Positions 1 through 11,966 of a DNA stretch of 64,000 nt are shown here, one piece after another. The stretch lies in the NCBI RefSeq assembly GCF_031143425.1, contig NC_090438.1, forward strand, positions 778,421,138 to 778,485,137. Reading direction: 5' to 3'. A program made the translations under genes and the position numbers. Every line of letters starts with the position of its first letter. The first letter of the stretch is position 1. This stretch comes from Pleurodeles waltl. Its lineage: Eukaryota; Chordata; Amphibia; Caudata; Salamandridae. Below the pieces are notes generated by a model, which was given only the letters and a program-made list of their open reading frames with translations, searched no databases and was not told where the DNA came from.

Positions 1-1166
1 CGAGCGGAAGACGTAGATCAATACGAATGACACAAACAAAATCCTCTGTAAACTTTTTAACAAGTTCTATATTAGGAATACTTATTACTACATAGAGTAC
101 AACAGCATCGAAGCACCACCACTCAGTAGCTCTTAGTAAATTAACGATACAATGCACGTCTGCAGTGCAGAGACATCACCCATATCCGAACACTGCCATT
201 CACATCAACCCTGAACCCTACCCCCCCAATATGGACCCCCCTTGCCACCTTTCCCAGAGAAAAATACTTGCCAGCTGTACAAGTTTATTATTCTGCTTAG
301 GTTCTTTATATGAAGTCGTCTTCATTTATTCTTAACATGGACTTTCTGTGTTTGGTTCGTTTAATTATCGTTCAGAGATCTGTAGGGTCGCTGTAGAACA
401 CATTGTCTTCTTACATTAACCTGTTTAAAATACGTTACTGATAAGGAGAAAAATACCAGCTTTCGGTGATTTTTTTTTTTTTTATTTATTTATTTTTTTT
501 TTTTTTAGGACATTAAAATGCCAGTCATTCCGGTATTAAACCGGTTGGGCAGCAACCCTGCCTATAGGTGACCTTTGCTCTTAACCCTAAATGTCAACTG
601 TACCAGACTCTAAATCTAGAAATAACCTTATGTGTTACCCTGCACCTTACTTTACTTGAGCTCTAAATTTGATTCTGTGCTAACCCTGACCCTTACCTTA
701 ATTACCTTATTATTTAGCCTAAACCTAGGGCTAAGTCTAACCTTTACGCTAAACCTTAGTGTATTCCTAGCACTACCTCTTTCCATAACACCCAACACTT
801 CTTCTTGTGCTTGCGTTGTTGGATGCAGTGGTGTCTCGATAGTGATTTTGTACCCTGGTAGTGCCTTCTAGTTATTTTAAGTTCTGGCCTTGAGACAGCT
901 TTAACTGTTTTATCAGCCTAAATAAGTACATATTTCTAAATATGTACAGAAGGGATTTTGGTCAGCCATCTTCATTCATCAGTGTGTTCAGTGGACTTCA
1001 CAGTTTGCTTCTGCTCACCAGATTATACCGCAAGGGGATAGTGGGGCAGCCCGCTTCAGCTCTCTTTGCGTTATGAGTGATGGCATTTTGCTTCCATACA
1101 TGCGCATGTACGCCTAAAAAGAAGTGCTCTTCAGTGTCAGGGCTGCTGGGCCTATATTTCCCAATG
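1..1166. other. Unassigned AT-rich DNA with a T tract
   Basis: No gene was recognised. A T-rich tract lies at about 470-507 and could be the reversed A tail of a minus-strand retrocopy or simple low complexity. The open frames here are short and lack any family motif. A degenerate telomere-like stretch inside is listed separately. Confidence 0.5.
575..770. repeat. Degenerate CCCTAA-like low-complexity tract
   Basis: Words such as TTAACCCTAAAT, CTAACCCTGACCCTTACC and AGCCTAAACCTAGGGC recur irregularly. One reading frame across it gives alternating Leu-Thr, as a decayed (CTAACC)n array would. This is seen by eye and is not a clean telomeric array. Confidence 0.4.
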
Positions 1167-1167
1167 C

Positions 1168-1636
1168 TTTTTAGGGTCGAGCAAACAAGTGCTCCGTCCC
1201 TGTCATAATCTCTCTTTGGGCATTTAACCACGCCTATGTCACACCTGTCCCTTTCATTGGTTTGTGGGCTTGCCTTTCAAAATCCGCTTGAGTTCATTAG
1301 TGAAAGGCATGCATATATCATGCCTTTTCTGGTGTTTAGCCCTCCTCAAGCGCACCGGCCAACTACTGAAAACATATGAGGCTCCATGTTTTCAGCATGG
1401 TTTCCGGACTACTTTACCTTTTTATTTTCCAGGCAGTGCGATCCTGCTGGGTTTTACATAGCACGATTGCGCTCAGTTTGATTTTTTGGGTTTTTAATTT
1501 CAGTGCGATTGCACTCGTTTTTTTTTGTTTCCTCAATTTGTGTGGCAGGAAATGTCCGGTTAGGGGTTTACAGCGCTAATATCTCTACCTGAAGCAAATG
1601 CGAGACCTGTTGCATTGCAAATGCTTGTTTCATTTC
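1168..1636 (+). repeat. Interspersed repeat family A, copy 1 (diverged)
   Basis: This copy starts near a TTTTTAGGGTCGAGC word, runs through a TTTAACCACGCC core and GTGGGCTTGCCTTTCAAAA, and ends at GCATTGCAAATGCTTGTT. The same order of words is found at 1.88-2.29, 22.65-23.05, 37.69-38.13 and 61.45-61.74 kb. The middle (about 1370-1500) differs from the other copies. No coding potential was seen, and I cannot assign a class. Confidence 0.6.
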
Positions 1637-1876
1637 CGTTCTCTACTTTTTATATTTAGACATCCTTGTGTGTTTAAACTATGCCTTCAGGTCATAATAT
1701 TTGAAAGCCAACTGTATATTTTCCTCGAGCCAATAAAAATCATGCTGTGCTATTAACATTATATATGGTGATTTGTTTTCTTAAATTTAATATTTTTGTT
1801 GGAAACAGATGGCCACCAGATTTCATGACTGATTTTTTCTTTTAATTTTTGTTGCATGTGCTAGTAATAAAATTTA

Positions 1877-2290
1877 ACAAGCATTTGCAATGCAATGGGC
1901 CTCGCTATTAGCGTTGTGAATTCCTAACTGGACTTTTCTTGCCACACAAACTGAAAATAAGAAATAAAGCAGTTGACGTAAGCGACCCTATTCAATGCGC
2001 CGCCGTGAGAGCGAAGAGCGAGACAAAACAAAAAAGAAGTTCGCTCGCAGTCAGAGTTATAGACAGAAGTGCAGTTATCCATGATACGGGGTCGATGGCC
2101 AAGGCGGTAACAAAACCACCCTAAGGAGGGACAAAGGTAAAGCAGTTACCAACGAAAACAGGATTTTTGAAAGGCAAGCCCACGAACGAGTGATAATGAT
2201 GGGCATGCAGTGGGCGTGGTTAAAAGCCCAGATACATACCAACACGTTGGAAAAGCAGCACTTGCGCGCTGCTATGCTCGACCTAAAAAA
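1877..2290 (-). repeat. Interspersed repeat family A, copy 2 (inverted)
   Basis: This is the reverse orientation of the family. It reads from GACCTAAAAAATG at the right end, through GGGCGTGGTTAAAAGCCC, to CAAGCATTTGCAATGCAAT at the left end. It is the least rearranged copy and gives the family length, about 410 bp. With copy 1 it forms an inverted pair separated by about 240 bp, so a transcript across both could fold into a long imperfect duplex. In the sense orientation a pyrimidine-rich run ending TTATTTTCAG resembles a splice acceptor. Confidence 0.7.
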
Positions 2291-4261
2291 TGACCAACAC
2301 ATTAGCATGCTAATGTTATTTATTGGAAAGGGCAGGGCAGGGCAGTGTTAACTCTGACATTCGAAAATAAGCAGCAGTGGGATCACTTGATAGGCAGGAT
2401 TTAATTAAAAGCAAAATGACATGCATTTTTGCAGGACCCTGGCTTTATTCATTATTAACTGTTATTTTATGTATCTAACTTTCAAGATCACGTGCGTGGC
2501 TTTCTCAGAAAATTATAACTAAAACTGTGGCTGATCTCCATTAAGAATAGTGGTTTAATAACATCTTGCATATTGTGAAAGGAAATGCGAGCTGAACACA
2601 ATCAGGAAAGGATAAATCTATTGATTTCTGTGGGACAGGCCATTAAGGATGCCTGGTTCATGGTACTTGACCATGCTTTCAGAGCCTGATAGCTCTCTTC
2701 ATCCCTGCCTGTTAAAATGTAAAGTTTAAGGGGAACCTCTCCTCTGGGAATGAGTTGTTACTGTGAATTGATAATTACAGAAGTGTGGAATTTTGGTTAA
2801 TTGCCTATGTGACATACTCTGCAACAGTTTGCAGGGTATTCTGACCCCATAACATTCTTTTGCAGAAAAACACTAATGCATATCCGATAACTGTGCAGTA
2901 TGGTCCTGTACTGTCACCGAAGGGTTCTGGTGAAGACATAAACCACAAGGCCAAAGGCAGAGTGTTTGTAACCGTTACCTAAGCCCCGGAAGGCGAACAG
3001 GATCATATTACCTGCTCTGTATTTGTTTTTTTGTAACCTATCTTCTTTATTGTTGGGTAGTTAGCTTGAAGGGATTTTTTTTTTTTCAAACGGACAAATG
3101 CTTATTGAAAACCTAAATACTGGTCTTTGGAGAGTGGTTGTCTGCTAAGACGCTAGCAATACTTGCTAACTAAGAATGTAGAATTAAAAACACCCTTTGC
3201 TTTGTTAAGGGGCAGGTTGTTGAAGCCATTGCCTGCAAGGTGCAGTTAAGAATGGACACAGATTGAAATTAGAAAATTTAGATAAAGTTTACCTTTTCGT
3301 GAGCAGAATGTTAATTAAAACTAGACATAGAAAAGCCCAGCAGAGTTTCATGTTTGAAACCCATATTTCACAGGAACCCCGAAATGGTTTCCATATTTCT
3401 AGTGAGTGGTAAAATATTTTCCATAGTTCATGGGTCCTTTTGAAATATGTGTTTTTAAAATCTTTTCGACCGCTCCGTTTGGTGCAATAAAAGCGGCTAA
3501 ACATGTTATGTATGATTTATTTTTTTTAACTTCACAATTTTGGCAAAAGCTTGCTTTGCAAATTTCACTCACCCAGGAAGTTGATTTGTTCTTCTGTTCA
3601 TTGAGGTCAAGAGGGTTGCTTGCATCCTTTAACAAATGGTATGGTAAATACCCATCTGGGAACAACATGACCAATTTCGAGCAACCTAAAAATGAACTTG
3701 AGTGAATAAAACGTGACTAGTGGTGATTTTGTGTTACGTTCACAGATTTTTTTTTTGTCCAGCATGACGTTTTGCCCGATGCCTGAAGTAAGAGTTTGTT
3801 TATGTTGCTTTGCTTCTCGCGGACTGATAGGTAGTGCTTCTTCCAGCACAGAGGGCCTGACACATGGGCAGTGACTGTTTTATTCTTGTTTTCACTGTCT
3901 GGTGAGTGGCGCCGGAAGGATTCCAGAAGCCCTTTAGCATGAAAGCAAAATGGGCTCCACATTAGCTGCGTAGGAACTGAAATGCAGCCATAATCGTGGG
4001 GTAGAGGGCCACTGAGTCCTTTGCCCCCCAGTGCACCTGCTGTATTATTGATAATTACGCTTATGTTTCTCTAGGGTTCTGTGGACCACACATTACCACA
4101 TGAAGTGCTTTTTCTCACGCTTTTTTTTTTTAACCTCCGTGCCACTTTTGTGCTCTCTATTTTATACCTCATGTCACTCTTTCGCTTGCCTTGTTTACTT
4201 TAAAAACATTTTGGGGGGATTTTCTACCCTAATGAGTATAACAAACAAAGCATGTGATCCG
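2291..4261. other. Unassigned region
   Basis: AT-rich DNA with short homopolymer runs. Open frames of 70-90 codons overlap each other on both strands at 3.3-3.96 kb and show no motif, so they look like chance frames. No repeat or gene was recognised. Confidence 0.4.
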
Positions 4262-4625
4262 GTTATATTAGGAGTGACGTAGCAACATTACATACGTCCT
4301 GCACAGCCCAAAAATGTTTTTTTTTTTTTTTAAGGAGCAAACACCCCATTGACCCAATCCTCATTATAGTATTAGTCCAAAATACACCCAACCAGTAGGG
4401 CATCAAGTGAATGTGATAGAGCACTTTAAAGGGAACGGGGCAGACATAAGACTGACAAGCATTGCTATCATGCAAGCTCCCCGTCGTCAGCCAGGGACCG
4501 CACACACTTTTTTTCAGATTTCCCAGGACACCCAAAGTACGTGTACGCCAACGTTTCGGTCATCTCACAGTAGTCCATGTCTTTGGCTGAGACGTCTGTG
4601 CTGGGAGTAGGTCGCCACCCCAGAG
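4262..4625 (-). repeat. Possible Penelope-like terminal fragment
   Basis: Read on the minus strand, 4500-4590 contains GATGACCGAAACGTTGGCG, the kind of ACCGAAACGTTGG word found in the terminal repeats of vertebrate Penelope-like elements. No coding part was recognised next to it. The assignment rests on this motif alone. Confidence 0.35.
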
Positions 4626-5689
4626 TTGTGAATGTTCTGCCGTGCCGCCTTGGGCGCCGTAGTGTCAGATAAATGTATTACTTCCTCTTAGGTGTCCTCT
4701 CTGCGTACACCCAGTAGAGCATTGTTTTCAGGCTTTCTCCTCAGAACCTCAGTCAAGGCATTTCTGACCTTCCGCCTAAACATTTCAACACAAGTCACTA
4801 ATATAAAGTATTTGAAATAAGCACCAACCTCACCAGTGCCCCTCAAACATGCCACATCAGTAATTAGGCTTAACATGGCCATATGTCAATGTGTGTAGGA
4901 GACTCAGTGCGGAAACTTCAGCTACACTAACCAAACCCCTGCATTGTCATACTTTTATTGTTGAGGGGGGTCCAGAGAGAACTCTTCAGATAGACTGGTA
5001 AAAGAACTTCAATCCGTCCTCTCTTAGACATCCCTTACCTTAAAATACAGATTCCAGGGGTTGTCATAGGTAAAAAGTCCTTCACAGGAGTCTCCGATCC
5101 AATCAATTCCAGTCGTAACGGCCTGCTATGCTTATTTCATGGGTTTTGTGGGAGCTATCAATCATCGCCCTCTTGGCCTCATGCATTCCAATAAAATGTC
5201 AGGGATGGTCCATGCTAAGAGGAAAACAGCCAGTTATTCAGGATCACCAACTGAGATGCCCAGTAACAATTAGTAATAACAGGACATGCAGTGCCACTAT
5301 CCTACACCTCCCCGCTTAGCTGCGCCAATATAATTCTGTGAACAACGTAATCCAACAATACGGTGCACACCACAACATGTGGCTCCGTGAAGGAACCCTC
5401 AGAGATCCGAAATGTGGGTTTTTTGCCGGACGTAGAAAAACATTGGGACCGCAGTAATTTTGTACAGCGCTGGTCTCCCAGTCAGCGGGAGGGGAAGATT
5501 CCTTAAGTGAGAGACACCATCCAGGTTAGCCCCCTTTTTATGTCTGGCTTTCCAGCACAGCTGATCCCAGACCTTATGTGAGAAGAGGGGCTTTGGATGC
5601 TCCCCAGATGTTGTTTTCTTGAGTAAAGGGCATATGATGTGAGTCCACTGAAAGAGTTCTGGCATTACACTTTTTGCCTAAAAATAGCG
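4626..5689. other. Unassigned region
   Basis: Moderate GC content. A minus-strand frame at 5399-5665 (88 codons) has a somewhat protein-like composition, but I recognise no family. Nothing else is supported. Confidence 0.35.
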
Positions 5690-7399
5690 GGACTGGGTTA
5701 GTTATGGTGATAAGCCACTGATCAAGGCTATATGCCTGATTTGTTCAAGAAGAAAACTTGGAACAAAGTTAGTAGGCCTGACTTATTGTGAAAACCCTAT
5801 GTCAAAGCAAATAGCCCTTAAAGTGGAGGATTGTCGTTTCACTGTGTCAAAGCTTGTAGACAGGTATTCTTTTTACTGGGAATCTCACAGATTACCAAAG
5901 CAAGCAAAGCCCTTGCTGTTGGTTACTCGTGATAGCCCTTGGGTAGAAGAGTTTCACTTTGAGAATCCTTGTTATGCTTTTTTAGGGAGGGTTGTACATT
6001 GTTTTACTAACTGTAGTTTTGCACATATTTGACATTTTATTACTGTATGCTCAGAATTGCCCTATAGGAACGTTTATGTGAAATACAGTAGGTTTGAGTT
6101 GGTTATAGTGACAAACTAGTGATAAAGGCTAAATGCCTGATGGGTTCATAATGAAATGTTATGTCAGAGGCCATAGCTCTAATCTTTTTATTATGAAAAT
6201 CGATGACAAACGCAGTAAACCCAAATTATTTAAAGTGAAAATTGTGTGTTAAAGTTAACAGGCCTTTAATGGGGGACTTTTATTACACTGTTAAAGCCTG
6301 TAGATGGGTATTGCGTTACACGGATTACAGTTGTGGGCAAGGTTCTTAGTGTTGTTCCCCCCCCCCCCCCCTCTCGTTTTTCACCTTTGCAAACCTTGCT
6401 GTGAACGATTTGCACTTTGATAATTCTCGCTGACCCACTTGAGACTGGCTGAATTGATTTGCTAACTGTAATTTTGTGCATATTTAGAATTTTCTGTCTC
6501 TTTGCCTGAGAGTTGCTGGGTAGAAAAGGTTAAGCAGAATTCAGTGGGCCTGAGCTGGTAATGTTGATAATCACTATTGGTGTGATTGATTCTTTGGGAC
6601 AATGTATCTCTGATATCATAGGTTTGAACGGCATATTATTAAGAGTTATGGCGAAGGCAGTAAGCCTGACTAATTTTTTGTGAAAACCATTTGTTAAAGC
6701 CAATAGACCTTTATGGGTGGATTCTCTTTACCCTTTACTGAATGCTATTGACCGTTATTTTGTCACATGAAAACTTGCATATTACCGAAGTAGGCAAGGG
6801 TTTTTGAGTTCTTTACCCCCTTTGACAGATAATTGGAGTTGAATATTTGGAATGTGAGAATTCTTGTCGGGCCATTTTCTGAGGGGTTGTATATTGGTTT
6901 GCCATCTATAATTTTGTAAAGATTTGTCACTTAGACTGTTTGACTGATAGGTGGAAGTTTATGTGTAATACAGGAGGCCTTGGTTTCTTATGACAAAAAG
7001 TCTGATTGAGATTGGTTTAGTAAGCAAGGATTTTGGTATTAGCTAGCTCCTTGGATAAACTCTTAGGATAGACAATTTGCACTGTTATAATCCATAATAG
7101 ACTTTATTAAAAGGTGTTGTATCTTGTTTTGCCAACTAAAGTTTCATATTTGCCAGACAGCTTCCTTGTGAGAGAGCTAATTCAGTAAGCTGGACAAACT
7201 GATAGCAACAAGCCAGTGATACAGGCAATAGGACTCATTGATTAATTTGGGAAGGTTATATCCGATGCATAGGACTGATCTGTTTATTTTGAAGTAGGCA
7301 ATAGTCCTGACTTTTTTGTTTATTATGAAAAGCATATTTAAAAAAACTATGCTTTTAAGGTTAGATTGTTATTAATCTGAGTTTGGTGGACGAGGCTTT

Positions 7400-8085
7400 T
7401 GGGGTTGATAATGCACTGTGACAACCAGGAAAACCACCAGTACCACCCCGTTTCCTAAAATCCTCTCCAAGAGTAAGCCAACCCAGCCTCTCCCCTCCTT
7501 CAGGCAAATAACACAAAGTGAATTGATGGATCTGGTCAAAGGAAACAGGCCTTCGAGCTGCCCTTCTGACCCTTGTCCTCCGTGCATTTTTAAGAACATT
7601 CTTTTGTCTACCTCTGCTGTGACACCAGTAAGAAGAATCATCAATAATTCTTTAATGACACAAATCTTTCTTGAGGACCTTAAAAAGGCATACATACCCC
7701 TAATTACTAAAGCAAACAAACCTGGACCCGCGTGACCCCCCAACAACTGCAGACCAATTACAAATGGACCTTTCCTGGGCAAACTGATAGAAAGAGCAGC
7801 ATTAGCCCAGGTGTCCCAAATCATTGAACATAACTCCTTTCTTTCAGACTACCAAACTGGATTCCCACAGGAAGAGACATTGAATCTGCCCTCATTGACA
7901 TCTGGGATGATCTTAAAAACACAGTGGAGTTGCTGCATTACTTCTCTTCGACCTCTCAGATGCCTTTGACACAGTTGACCATGACACCCTAATACAAAGA
8001 CTCTACGAAGCCAGCATAGAGGGTACTGCTCTCAACTGGATCACATCCTACCTTCAAAACAGAACAAAACATTGAGGAAAGCTAA
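7400..8085 (+). pseudogene. L2-type LINE reverse transcriptase fragment
   Basis: Plus-strand translation gives a typical L2/CR1-clade reverse transcriptase order: a pre-RT block, LEDLKKAYIPLITK, NCRPITNGPFLGKLIER, FLSDYQTGFPQE, then, after a frameshift near 7.86-7.92 kb, [18 protein letters not shown] and [13 protein letters not shown] stop interrupts at 7733-7735 and the frame is lost downstream before the YADD catalytic motif. In the family the enzyme primes reverse transcription at a nicked target. This copy is dead. It sits inside the ~440-bp tandem array and continues into an L2 3' tail at 8.76-8.85 kb. Confidence 0.85.
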
Positions 8086-8850
8086 AATAACTTATTTGTG
8101 TACTTTTATAACATTAACTTCAAATACTGGAACACTTGACAGTCTGTGTTTATACGATACAACTCTAAATCTCAATATATTATATTCCTTATACATATAT
8201 TCCCTTACTATGTAATCATGTAGCTATATATTTATTACTTTAGTCCTACTGTACAAGGAAAAAATAAATTGCTCTTGAAAGCTTTCTCATGAGCACTGTA
8301 TACCTCCATCACTCTAGCCTCTAGCTCCACTCCCTCTCTCTCATCCCAAACCCATTCTACTACTATGATCTCCAAAATAACCCTCCTACACTTTTCCCTC
8401 GTCAGCCCCTCCTGGATCACCCCAAACTTCAGTTTACTACTATGATCTATCAAACATCCCTACTAAATGTTCCCTCATTTATCTCTCCTTTGACTCATCC
8501 CAAACCCCATTTTACTACTATGATCTCCCTAACCCCTTTCTACAGACTCTTCCCTCCTCCCTCTCTCCTTTACTCATCCCAAACCTCATCCTACTGCTAT
8601 GATCTCCCAAGTAAGACTTCTGGATTCTTCCCTCTGCTATCCCCCCATTGTTCTATTCAATCCAACTAACCGACTCACTCGTCCTTCTCAAATTAACTCA
8701 TACCTCCCTATATCACTACTGTACTCCTATTTTCTTATGCTAATCCACCACTAATCCTTTTGGGTTCTGGAGTAGCATGCTACTTGCCAAAAAGCGCTCA
8801 GATGCCTCTCAGGGTTAGTAAGCGCTATATAAATACAATTACAAATCCTG
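8086..8850 (+). repeat. L2 3' UTR with internal minisatellite and tail
   Basis: The region ends with GTAAGCGCTATATAAATAC followed by AATTACAAAT, the usual 3' end of L2-clade LINEs. Before it, a block 'TCATCCCAAACC...TTCTACTACTATGATCT' recurs with starts at 8341, 8417, 8495 and 8574, a period of 76-79 bp. The same tail and related CATCCCAAA words occur in the copy at 14.64-15.35 kb. Confidence 0.75.
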
Positions 8851-9401
8851 AGGCAAATTTGTACTTTGAGAATCCATGTCAAGCAGTTTTAAGGGGTCTC
8901 GCATATTTTTTTCCCCAGCTGTAATGTTGTATACATTTGTAATTATATGCCTGTATACCAATGGTTGTTCTGTGACAATGCTTGTGCTCAGTACAATAGG
9001 CTTTAGTTTTGTTATAGTGACAAGTCGGTGATAAAGGCTCATTGAGAATTGTTATGTCAAATCTGATCTGTATAATCAGAAAGGTTATGGCAAAAGGAGT
9101 TGGTCTGACTTGTTTATTGTGAAAATAATATGTTAAAACCAATACGCTGTTATTGAATGCATTGCTATTACATTGTGGTAAATAAAGTTTGGGTAAAGAA
9201 TGGGTATCTTGTTACAAGGAATCTCAAATTGTGGTTGTGAGGTAGGTTTTGGTATTGGTTTCTTTAGTTGGCACACCCTGGGGCTGGAAAATTTGCGCCT
9301 GTAGTAACACTTACTAAACACTCTTACAAGACCCTGTCAGGTGTTGTCTGCCAGGCTCATGTTGTTAAAAATATAATAAAAGACTCTACATACAATATAG
9401 T

Positions 9402-9448
9402 TTGTGTATGTGTGTGTATATATATATATGTGTGTGTGTATATGTATA

Positions 9449-9511
<63 letters not shown>
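9402..9511. repeat. (TG)n/(TA)n microsatellite
   Basis: Mixed TG and TA dinucleotide runs ending in a pure (TA)n of about 40 bp. It creates artificial reading frames rich in Ile-Tyr on both strands. Confidence 0.95.
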
Positions 9512-10324
9512 CTTTTGGGTCGTCTATCTCTCTGTCATTTACATGCTCTTTCTTCCTCATGGCACAATACAGCGTGGGACTATGGGACAGTCCATTTCTA
9601 CCTTTGACATTGTTGCCTTGTGTGCAAGCATTTTGTGTCTGATAACATGCGCATCCGCCAGCAAATTAATGTGCTACAGTGTCTCGGCTTCAGTCCAGTC
9701 CTTTAGTTTTCCTTTTTTTCATTTATTGATCTCCTTTAATTTCCTTTCCTTCGCTAATGTTTTTTATGCCTGCAGCTCCCCTGAGAACTCCACCTGGGCT
9801 GTTCATTTCGTCTACAGTGTGCTGGGCAGCCAGCTTAGAATGGTATTGTCGTTTGTGTATTATTGTTTTACTGCTCGATAGTGTAAGTTTCCATATTTAG
9901 AAGCATTATGTTGGACAACACTGATACACACTTCACCATTCGAAGTTTGTGACCCCATGCGATATTTACTGAGCATCCATCTTAGAATGGTATTGCATAT
10001 AGTGTATTGTTGGGTTTTCGCTCCTAGGTGGCAAGCAAGTTGCTTCTAAATGTGGCAGCTATGTAGGAACTTTAAAATGATGATGTACTGTGCAAAACGG
10101 CCGCCAGTTGCTACCTTTTAATTTTGTTTCTATCGCAAGCATGCTTGCCGAATTTAGGTGGCTGTATGGTTTCTTGTTTCTACTTTTTATTCTTTTAATT
10201 TATCCTTCATTTAAAAAAATGAGGCAGTGGTTGGATGAATGCATGTATGAATGCAAGGATGAGTAACGGAGTAAGGTTGACTTACTGAGTGCCTACATTC
10301 ATCAGTGACTAAAGAGACAACCCC
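9512..10324. other. Unassigned region
   Basis: No gene was recognised. Near 9.79-10.0 kb a short phrase, 'CTTAGAATGGTATTG', occurs twice about 150 bp apart, suggesting an old local duplication. ATGAATGCA words at 10.23-10.26 kb are low complexity. Confidence 0.35.
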
Positions 10325-11762
10325 ACCTGCTCTGGCTCCTTAAGTTTGTGGAGGGAAGGCCAAAGACAGGCACCTCCATTTTGTGTTCCTCTGTGCATTC
10401 TCTCCTGTGTCCTGATACAGCCCAGTGTTCAAGGATTGCAAAGAGACCTAGGTAAGGAGCCCAAAGATATTTTCTAGTCAAATAGTATTAATTGTTCAAA
10501 CAGTGTTTGTTTTACTGTGGACTCTCTGTGTTTTTCAGGCAGCTTGGCCTCTTTTAAAGTGGTGTTTGTTTCAAAATCGTTTTTTTGCTGTGACTGTGTG
10601 AATTCCCTTGCTAGTTTAGTGGCTCCCCTCCCCTTGCCCCCCTTTTTTTTCACCCCTATTCTTAGTAAAAAAGACCTAGACCTTTCAGAGTGTGGTTTTA
10701 GGAGACTGTTTTTTAATCTGTTTGTGTGATTTAAACTGTGCTTACAAGCTGTCTGCCCCCCTGTCTTTTTTGCCTTAAAAAGCCCGATTTTTAGAGTGTG
10801 CGCCCAGAACTATTGCAGTGTTTGTCTCTTAAACAATCTCCCCCTTACCTGAAAAGTAGACTCTGCTAGCTTGAAAGTGTGGATTCAGCCTGTCTGTATC
10901 CAAGGAGATACTGAATAGAGCACCAGTAGCCCCCCCCAGGCCCCAGGGACTGGACTTAGCTGATTGGCTCCCTGAGTCTCTGCTGCACCTGAGGCCCGCC
11001 CCCCCCCCCCACCTGCTCTGGCTCCTTAAGTTTGTGGAGGGAAGGCCAAAGACAGGCACCTCCATTTTGTGTTCCTCTGTGCATTCTCTCCTGTGTCCTG
11101 ATACAGCCCAGTGTTCAAGGATTGCAAAGAGACCTAGGTAAGGAGCCCAAAGATATTTTCTAGTCAAATAGTATTAATTGTTCAAACAGTGTTTGTTTTA
11201 CTGTGGACTCTGTGTTTTTCAGGCAGCTTGGCCTCTTTTAAAGTGGTGTTTGTTTCAAAATCGTTTTTTTGCTGTGACTGTGTGAATTCCCTTGCTAGTT
11301 TAGTGGCTCCCCCCCCCTTGCCCCCCTTTTTTTTCACCCCTATTCTTAGTAAAAAAGACCTAGACCTTTCAGAGTGTGGTTTTAGGAGACTGTTTTTTAA
11401 TCTGTTTGTGTGATTTAAACTGTGCTTACAAGCTGTCTGCCCCCCTGTCTTTTTTGCCTTAAAAAGCCCGATTTTTAGAGTGTGCGCCCAGAACTATTGC
11501 AGTGTTTGTCTCTTAAACAATCTCCCCCTTACCTGAAAAGTAGACTCTGCTAGCTTGAAAGTGTGGATTCAGCCTGTCTGTATCCAAGGAGATACTGAAT
11601 AGAGCACCAGTAGCCCCCCCCAAGCCCCAGGGACTGGACTTAGCTGATTGGCTCCCTGAGTCTCTGCTGCACCTGAGGCCCGCCCCCCCCCACCTGCTCT
11701 GGCTCCTTAAGTTTGTGGAGGGAAGGCCAAAGACAGGCACCTCCATTTTGTGTTCCTCTGTG
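10325..11762 (+). repeat. Tandem ~685-bp monomers (2.1 copies)
   Basis: The word ACCTGCTCTGGCTCCTTAAG begins at 10325, 11011 and 11692, giving periods of 686 and 681 bp. The two full copies look nearly identical, differing mainly in C-tract lengths and single bases. The third stops after about 70 bp. Each monomer holds GACCTAG|GTAAGG, a donor-like site, and about 90 bp later TGTGTTTTTCAG, an acceptor-like site. The array runs straight into an L2 ORF end. I infer that these may be promoter monomers of a LINE 5' UTR, analogous to mouse L1 monomers. Confidence 0.75.
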
Positions 11763-11765
11763 CAA

Positions 11766-11864
11766 GCAGCCAAACTATGGAATTCATTACCCCCAACTAT
11801 AAGAGCCACAGATAACTTTCTTGTTTTCAGGAAACTACTCAAGAGTTGGCTCTTTCCTTCATAA
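11766..11864 (+). pseudogene. L2 ORF2 C-terminal fragment (32 codons)
   Basis: A 32-codon open stretch with a stop at 11862-11864 reads AAKLWNSLPPTIRA followed by NFLVFRKLLKSWLF. This is the conserved 'LWNSLP..IR.....F...LK..LF' end of L2-clade reverse transcriptase proteins. Everything between the ~685-bp monomer and this C-terminus is missing, so the element carries a large internal deletion. It is followed by AT-rich DNA like an L2 3' UTR, then by the ~632-bp array. Confidence 0.8.
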
Positions 11865-11966
11865 CCACCTTTTTCAAACAACTATGAACTGCATATGCCT
11901 ATGGGGATAAATATTTTTTTCAGATTATATGTATATTTCTATTGATTTATAGTTTCTTTGGAAACT

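Larger units (their letters stand above)
5690..9270. repeat. Degenerate tandem repeat, ~440-bp units
   Basis: A block containing a 'GCCTGACT ... TTGTGAAAA ... GTTAAAGCCAATAG' phase recurs near 5776, 6220, 6662, 7310 and 9095. The first two steps are about 444 and 442 bp. Other conserved phases are 'CACTTTGAGAATCCTTGT', 'AACTGTAATTTTG' and 'AGTGACAA..TAGTGATAAAGGC'. Units are strongly diverged. The fourth unit is broken by the L2 insertion at about 7.40-8.85 kb, after which the array resumes at the 'ACTTTGAGAATCC' phase, with an estimated 120 bp missing. Confidence 0.65.

Noticed and set aside
7372..7824. A 150-codon minus-strand frame
   Set aside because: Antisense to the L2 reverse transcriptase, whose plus-strand motifs are clear.
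9268..9881. Plus- and minus-strand frames of up to 159 codons
   Set aside because: Driven by the TG/TA microsatellite (Ile-Tyr and Val-Cys runs). No family motif in the remaining part.
11189..11413. Identical 70-74-codon frames in both ~685-bp monomers
   Set aside because: They are identical because the monomers are duplicated, not because of conserved coding. They end with no domain.
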